Origin: Solirubrobacterales bacterium 70-9
GTDB lineage: Bacteria; Actinomycetota; Thermoleophilia; Solirubrobacterales; 70-9
Reading direction: 5' to 3'
Assembly: GCA_001898095.1 (NCBI GenBank)
Contig: MKSH01000095.1
Location: forward strand, 9,318 to 17,960
Length of the DNA: 8,643 nt
Shown: one piece after another, positions 5,802 through 8,643 of the stretch
Numbering within the stretch: position 1 is the first letter of the stretch
Layout: the number at the start of each line of letters is the position of its first letter
The notes under the pieces: model-generated
What the model was told of the DNA's origin: nothing
Databases searched by the model: none
What the model saw: only the letters and a program-made list of their open reading frames with translations
Position numbers and translations under genes: made by a program

Positions 5802-6443
5802 TCACTCGAAGGTGCCGACGGTTTCCTGGACCTGAACGGCGACGATGTCGACGTCGTCGACCGTGGCGGTCGTCACCGCGCTGTGCGAACACTCGACGTT
5901 CAGTTCCTGGCCGGAGCGGACGACGAAGAGGTCAGACATCGTCAGGTTTTCGAACCCGTTCGCCGGCACCGTCTGGGTCCGCTGCGGACCTTCCGATTCC
6001 GGCCCGCCGTGCCCGTTGATCAACCGGCAGTTCACGGTGTCGGCGGCGCCGGAACGAAGCTCGAGGTCCGTGGTGACGAAGTACCGGCCGGGCGGCACCG
6101 CGAGGCTGAGCACCGAGGTGCCGAAGAGGGAGGTCCCGAGTTTCGACGCCGGGGAGATCGAGTTGCTGACGCGGAAGGCACGCACGATCCCGGCCGGTCC
6201 TTGCGACCCCGCCTCGCCCTTCGGTCCCTGCGGCCCGGTGGCGCCCTTCGGTCCGGACAGCGTCGCCACCGAGGCTTGGCTGAGTTTCGCGGGCGTCACC
6301 GCGCCTTTCTTCAACTGCCGGGCGCCGACGCTTTCTTTGCCCAGGTGTGCGGCGGCATAGGCGGTGCCCCCGCCGAGGACGACCAGAGCCAAGACCGTGA
6401 CCATGACATTGGAGTAGGTGAGACTGCTGCGGATGCGGTGCAT
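5802..6443 (-). CDS. Exported collagen-like (Gly-X-Y repeat) protein
   Basis: This is a 213-residue protein. It starts with a short basic N-terminus (MHRIRSS) and a hydrophobic segment (residues 13-31, NVMVTVLALVVLGGGTAYAA) that serves as signal peptide (possible cut after AYA, residue 30) or as an N-terminal anchor. Next comes a Lys-containing linker (SVGARQLKKGAVTPAKLSQA, 38-57), then seven uninterrupted Gly-X-Y triplets (64-84) starting GPKGAT. The C-terminal 125 residues look like a beta-sandwich head: VPPGRYFVTTDLELRSG, TVNCRLINGH, GQELNVECSHS. Its two Cys could form a disulfide. A surface-exposed, possibly trimeric stalk-and-head structure is the family expectation. ATG 6443 is supported by GGAAGGAA (6455-6448). 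An in-frame extension to 6488 is unsupported. The gene lies 100 bases downstream of tRNA-Val on the same strand. Confidence 0.85.
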   Translation of the reverse strand: MHRIRSSLTYSNVMVTVLALVVLGGGTAYAAAHLGKESVGARQLKKGAVTPAKLSQASVATLSGPKGATGPQGPKGEAGSQGPAGIVRAFRVSNSISPASKLGTSLFGTSVLSLAVPPGRYFVTTDLELRSGAADTVNCRLINGHGGPESEGPQRTQTVPANGFENLTMSDLFVVRSGQELNVECSHSAVTTATVDDVDIVAVQVQETVGTFE

Positions 6444-6543
6444 TCGGTTCCTTCCGGGAGGGGGACGAAGACTTCGGGAACCTTGCACGGGACGGCCGCC
6501 ACCACTATCGAGAAAACTAGGATTTCCCGGTGAGGACGGAAAG

Positions 6544-6616
6544 TGGGCGTTACTGGGCTCGAACCAGTGACCTCCAGCTTGTCGAGCTGGCGCTCTCCCA
6601 ACTGAGCTAAACGCCC
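6544..6616 (-). tRNA. tRNA-Val (anticodon GAC)
   Basis: Read on the minus strand the cloverleaf is complete in 73 nt: acceptor GGGCGTT/AACGCCC, D arm GCTC/GAGC, anticodon stem CCAGC/GCTGG, variable AGGTC, T arm ACTGG-TTCGAGC-CCAGT, discriminator A. The anticodon loop is TCGACAA, giving anticodon GAC (Val). CCA is not encoded (CTT follows). Position 33, almost always U, is C here. An apparent protein frame across it (containing QLDKLEVTGSSPV) is the familiar false translation of a tRNA. Confidence 0.95.
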
Positions 6617-6642
6617 GGGGCGGAGCAATCTAGCAGGGGGCT

Positions 6643-6648
6643 TATGGT
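6643..6648 (+). promoter_or_regulatory. Candidate leaderless -10 box for the GrpB-family gene
   Basis: TATGGT (TANNNT) ends 6 nt before ATG 6655. The only purine run (AAGG, 6650-6653) is one base from the ATG, too close to act as a Shine-Dalgarno sequence. No -35 is recognisable. On the other strand the same bases form part of a possible TTGACC for the tRNA promoter. Confidence 0.35.
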
Positions 6649-6654
6649 CAAGGT

Positions 6655-7206
6655 ATGGGAGAGGAGCAGGGAGCCGGGCAGGCGCCGGTCGAGCGGGATC
6701 CGGCGATCCGGATCGTCGAGTACGAGCCCGGCTGGCCCGCGGAGGCGGCGCGGGAGCTGGAGCGGGTGGGGGCGGTGCTCGAGGACGTCGCCGTGCGGCT
6801 CGACCACGTCGGCTCGACCGCGGTGCCCGGTCTGGCGGCGAAGCCGATCGTCGACCTCCAGGTCTCGGTCGCGGCGCTCCAGCCGCAGAGTTCCTACGTC
6901 GAGCCGTTGGAGGCGCTGGGCTACCTCTTCGTCCCCTTCGCCACCTCGCCCGAATACCTCTTCTTCGGCAGACCGTCGGAGCGGCCGCGCACTCACCACC
7001 TGCACGTCTGCGTCGCGGGCAGCTTCGAGGAGCATCGCCATCTCGCCTTTCGCGACCTGCTGCGCGCAGATCCGGCCGCGGCGGCGCGCTACGAGGCGGT
7101 GAAGCGAGAGTCGGCCCGCCTGCACCCGGAGGATCGCGTCGCCTACATGGCGGGCAAGGAAGGGGTGATCAGGGAAATCGAGGCCCTCGCCCTCGGTCGA
7201 TCTTGA
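6655..7206 (+). CDS. GrpB/UPF0157 family protein (nucleotidyltransferase-like fold)
   Basis: This is a 183-residue cytoplasmic protein. The family signature HVGSTAVPGLAAKPIVDL lies at residues 51-68, preceded by IRIVEYEPGWPAEAARE, the usual N-terminal strand and helix. The second conserved block, RTHHLHVC, and the helical C-terminus (HLAFRDLLRADPAAAARYEAVKRE, DRVAYMAGKEGVI) are also in place. The fold is that of nucleotidyltransferases; the substrate is not established for most members, and fusions with CoaE in some actinobacteria do not reveal a role here. Length is normal. The gene stands alone, divergent from tRNA-Val, with no Shine-Dalgarno sequence and a -10-like box directly upstream. 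The family call is secure, the function unknown. Confidence 0.92.
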   Translation: MGEEQGAGQAPVERDPAIRIVEYEPGWPAEAARELERVGAVLEDVAVRLDHVGSTAVPGLAAKPIVDLQVSVAALQPQSSYVEPLEALGYLFVPFATSPEYLFFGRPSERPRTHHLHVCVAGSFEEHRHLAFRDLLRADPAAAARYEAVKRESARLHPEDRVAYMAGKEGVIREIEALALGRS

Positions 7207-7261
7207 AAACCGGCGCCGCGCTCTCTCTCGTAGATCTTGACCTTGTTTATGCGCTTGCAAA

Positions 7262-7288
7262 GAAGTTGTAACGACAGTTCACAACTTC
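7262..7288. promoter_or_regulatory. Inverted repeat, candidate operator upstream of the DUF2510 gene
   Basis: GAAGTTGT (7262-7269) and ACAACTTC (7281-7288) form a perfect 8-bp inverted repeat with an 11-bp spacer, so the half-sites are 19 bp apart, about two helical turns. The repeat covers the place where a -35 for the -10 box at 7304 would sit, consistent with a repressor site. A weak RNA hairpin is the alternative. The surrounding 7236-7310 is visibly richer in A/T than the flanking genes. Confidence 0.45.
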
Positions 7289-7303
7289 GTCTCCGCAAAT
7301 CGC

Positions 7304-7309
7304 CATAAT
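7304..7309 (+). promoter_or_regulatory. Candidate leaderless -10 box (CATAAT) for the DUF2510 gene
   Basis: CATAAT matches TATAAT at five of six positions and ends 6 nt before GTG 7316. The spacer CGCCGC offers no Shine-Dalgarno sequence. This is the strongest of the four leaderless candidates in the window. A -35 is not clear; TTCACA at 7278-7283 is 20 bp away, longer than usual. Confidence 0.5.
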
Positions 7310-7315
7310 CGCCGC

Positions 7316-7879
7316 GTGAACTCGACCGGAACGCCGGGCGGGTCGGGCATCCCGGCCGGCTGGTACGACGATCCAAGCGGCCAGGGCCTCCGTTGGTGGG
7401 ATGGCGAGCAGTGGACCGAACACGTCCACACCGCCGAGTCCGCGGCTGCCGCGAGCGGCGCCGGCGAGGGCGAAGGTGAGCGCGAAGCGCCGCCCCCGGA
7501 GCTGGTGAAGCTGCGCGAATCGATCCGCCGGCGCGGCGCCAAAGGCGTCGGCCTCGTGCTCGGCGGCCTGGTGCTGGCGATCGTCGTCGTCGCGATCCTC
7601 GTCTCCGGCGGCTCCGACGAAAACGGCAACGCCGCTCAGCCCGCCGGGACGAACCCGGCCGCCGGCCAGGCCGCCGTCACGCGGCAGGAGATCAAGGCGC
7701 TGAAGAAGCAGCTGAAGAACAAGAACTTGCCGAAGGCCGAGAAGAAGTCGCTCGAAAAGCAACTGAAGACTCTGGAAAAGCAGGCGAAGGGCGCCAAGTC
7801 GTCCAAGGGCGGCAAGTCCGCGAAGGGCAAGTCAGACAAGGCGAAGCAGAAGAAATCGCCCGGCGGAGAAGGCAGCTGA
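7316..7879 (+). CDS. DUF2510 single-pass membrane protein with Lys-rich C-terminal tail
   Basis: This is a 187-residue protein. Residues 11-37 form a DUF2510 module (PAGWYDDPSGQGLRWWDGEQW), a short Trp-rich domain common at the N-terminus of actinobacterial membrane proteins. An acidic, Ala/Gly/Glu-rich linker follows (41-62), then SIRRRGAK and one transmembrane helix (77-97, starting GVGLVLGGLVLAIVVVAIL). The remainder (98-187) begins polar, then becomes strongly Lys-rich, with 21 Lys in about the last 66 residues. Its first half looks helical or coiled-coil (EIKALKKQLKN, KKSLEKQLKTLEKQ) and its end disordered (GGKSAKGKSDKAKQKK). Positive charge lies on both sides of the helix; with DUF2510 inside, the Lys tail would face the wall. 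The function is unknown. GTG 7316 is preferred, as CATAAT lies 6 nt upstream. The gene stands alone and is convergent with the VOC gene. Confidence 0.88.
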   Translation: MNSTGTPGGSGIPAGWYDDPSGQGLRWWDGEQWTEHVHTAESAAAASGAGEGEGEREAPPPELVKLRESIRRRGAKGVGLVLGGLVLAIVVVAILVSGGSDENGNAAQPAGTNPAAGQAAVTRQEIKALKKQLKNKNLPKAEKKSLEKQLKTLEKQAKGAKSSKGGKSAKGKSDKAKQKKSPGGEGS

Positions 7880-7895
7880 CCCGCTCCGCCGGGCG
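7857..7895. terminator. 12-bp perfect hairpin between convergent DUF2510 and VOC genes
   Basis: CGCCCGGCGGAG (7857-7868) pairs perfectly with CTCCGCCGGGCG (7884-7895) across a 15-nt loop containing the DUF2510 stop codon. On the minus strand the stem is followed by a T-rich stretch (ATTTCTTCTGCTT), a reasonable rho-independent terminator for the VOC/AraC transcript. On the plus strand only CTTCC follows. The left arm lies inside the DUF2510 coding sequence. Confidence 0.7.
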
Positions 7896-7901
7896 CTTCC
7901 C

Positions 7902-8327
7902 TCAGGCGCTCAGTGCCCAGGTCACCTGGGTGAGCCGGATCGCGTTCCCTGACGGGTCGCGGAAGCCGGCGTCGATCCCGTAGGGCCGCTCTTCCGGCGC
8001 TTCGGTGAACTCGACCCCGCGGGCGACCAGCCGCTCGTAGTCGGCGCGGCAGTCCTCGGTGGTCAGGAACACCGTGCCGGCGAACCCCTTGGCGGCGAGG
8101 TCGCGGATCTGCGCCTGCGTCGCCTTGTCGATGATCGGCTCGCCCGGGATCGCCATCAGCACCACGGCGATGTCCTCCTGCTCGGGCGGGCCGACGGTCA
8201 GCCAGCGGAAGTTGCCCAGCTCCGGCATCGTCACGTCTTTGCGCACCTCGAAGCCGACCTTCTCCGTCCAGAAGGCCAGTGCCTCCTCCTGGTCCTGCAC
8301 CCACAACTGCGCGACTGAGATCTTCAT
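7902..8327 (-). CDS. VOC (glyoxalase/bleomycin resistance/dioxygenase) family protein
   Basis: This is a 141-residue cytoplasmic protein made of two beta-alpha-beta-beta-beta units, as in the vicinal oxygen chelate superfamily. The N-terminal unit is MKISVAQLWVQDQEEALAFWTEKVGFEVRKD, and the C-terminal unit runs GTVFLTTEDCRADYERLVARGVEF to FRDPSGNAIRLTQ (123-134). In metal-dependent members the last strand carries a Glu ligand (GN-x-x-E); here that place is Arg131, so metal chemistry of the glyoxalase kind is doubtful. Substrate binding or another reaction is possible. ATG 8327 is supported by GGAGA (8337-8333). It sits 41 bases behind an AraC-family regulator on the same strand, a common actinobacterial pairing in my recall, suggesting shared control. 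The substrate is unknown. Confidence 0.9.
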   Translation of the reverse strand: MKISVAQLWVQDQEEALAFWTEKVGFEVRKDVTMPELGNFRWLTVGPPEQEDIAVVLMAIPGEPIIDKATQAQIRDLAAKGFAGTVFLTTEDCRADYERLVARGVEFTEAPEERPYGIDAGFRDPSGNAIRLTQVTWALSA

Positions 8328-8368
8328 CTTGTTCTCCGTTCGTTTCGTTCAGCAGCGATGGATCGACT

Positions 8369-8643
8369 CTAGGAACCGTCCGCCGGTCTGTCTTCTCGAA
8401 ACGTGCGCTTCTGCGGGCGCCCGTAGGCGCGCACCACGCAGCCGGGGACCATCGCGAAGGCGGCGGCCGGCAGGAAGGAGGCGCGGTACTCGGTAGGCGT
8501 CTTGCCGAACGTCCGTTTGAAGCTCGTGGTGAAGGAGCCGACGCTGGTCAGCCCGACGTCGAAGCAGATCTCGGCGACCGAGCGATCGGTGTTGCGCAGC
8601 AGCGTCGCCGCCCGCTCGAGCCGGCGGGTCAGCAGGTACCCGT
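8369..8643 (-). CDS. AraC-family transcriptional regulator, C-terminal part (gene runs off the window)
   Basis: The frame is open from the right edge to the TAG at 8369-8371, giving 90 residues of the C-terminus. It matches the second half of an AraC DNA-binding domain: YLLTRRLERAATLLRNTDRSVAEIC, then FDVGLTSVGSFTTSFKRTFGKTPTEYR, which has the signature helix of the second helix-turn-helix. A tail after the HTH reads VPGCVVRAYGRPQKRTFRED, a pattern I recall from a group of short AraC regulators next to VOC genes. The N-terminal sensing part, if any, is outside. It probably leads the transcript that includes the VOC gene 41 bases downstream and may control its own promoter beyond the window. 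Confidence 0.92.
   Translation of the reverse strand, partial: GYLLTRRLERAATLLRNTDRSVAEICFDVGLTSVGSFTTSFKRTFGKTPTEYRASFLPAAAFAMVPGCVVRAYGRPQKRTFREDRPADGS

Noticed and set aside
6311..6628. Minus-strand frame crossing tRNA-Val, containing QLDKLEVTGSSPV
   Set aside because: This peptide is the well-known false translation of a tRNA; the remainder is out of frame with the collagen-like gene.
7220..7229. CTCTCTCTCG simple repeat
   Set aside because: It is too short to count as a phase-variable tract, and no gene starts in it.
7199..7240. Direct repeat GATCTTGA at 7199-7206 and 7233-7240
   Set aside because: It is only 8 bp, one copy is at a coding end, and nothing else supports an attachment or binding site.

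Overview
The window reads as chromosomal DNA from a very GC-rich actinobacterium. The best guess is Thermoleophilia/Solirubrobacterales. This rests on three things: an archaeal/eukaryote-type prolyl-tRNA synthetase ending in Tyr, an exported collagen-like protein with a 'KKGAVTPAKL' linker, and a DUF2510 membrane protein. It is inference, not a database result. I see no phage, IS element, CRISPR array or plasmid functions. The genes are mostly housekeeping, transport or small stress-type genes, placed singly or in pairs.

Layout, left to right. (a) 1-1235: the 3' part of proS (+). (b) 1265-1341: a long palindromic element carrying the ribosome-binding site and TTG start of a small exported protein of unknown function (+, 1331-2020). 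(c) 2017-3805: a minus-strand pair, a GNAT-like acetyltransferase and then an NhaA Na+/H+ antiporter. The two overlap by 23 nt. The nhaA stop shares a CTAG with the stop of the convergent exported-protein gene. (d) 3806-3874: a short divergent promoter region, then zwf (glucose-6-phosphate dehydrogenase, +, 3875-5344). (e) 5410-6443: two minus-strand genes, a collagen-like exported protein and a small DUF3303-like protein. (f) 6544-6616: tRNA-Val(GAC) on the minus strand. (g) 6655-7206: a GrpB/UPF0157 protein (+). (h) 7316-7879: a DUF2510 membrane protein with a Lys-rich tail (+), preceded by an operator-like dyad. (i) 7902-8643: a minus-strand AraC-family regulator (5' end outside the window) followed by a VOC-family protein.

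How the parts relate. GNAT and nhaA look translationally coupled. AraC and VOC look like a regulator plus target cassette. Several convergent gene ends carry strong GC hairpins likely to act as terminators. Four starts (zwf, GNAT, grpB and the DUF2510 gene) lack a Shine-Dalgarno sequence but have a -10-like hexamer 6-7 nt upstream, as expected for leaderless mRNAs. The DUF3303-like, collagen-like and VOC genes have clear Shine-Dalgarno sequences, and the 1331 gene has a weaker one.

I found no convincing undescribed multi-gene system. The items most worth a second look are the palindrome at 1265-1341, the Lys-to-Arg change in the glucose-6-phosphate dehydrogenase active-site motif, C33 in the tRNA-Val anticodon loop, the dyad at 7262-7288, and the Lys-rich DUF2510 protein. 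No gene-free stretch exceeds 300 bases; the longest are about 100-110 bases (5695-5801, 6444-6543, 7207-7315).
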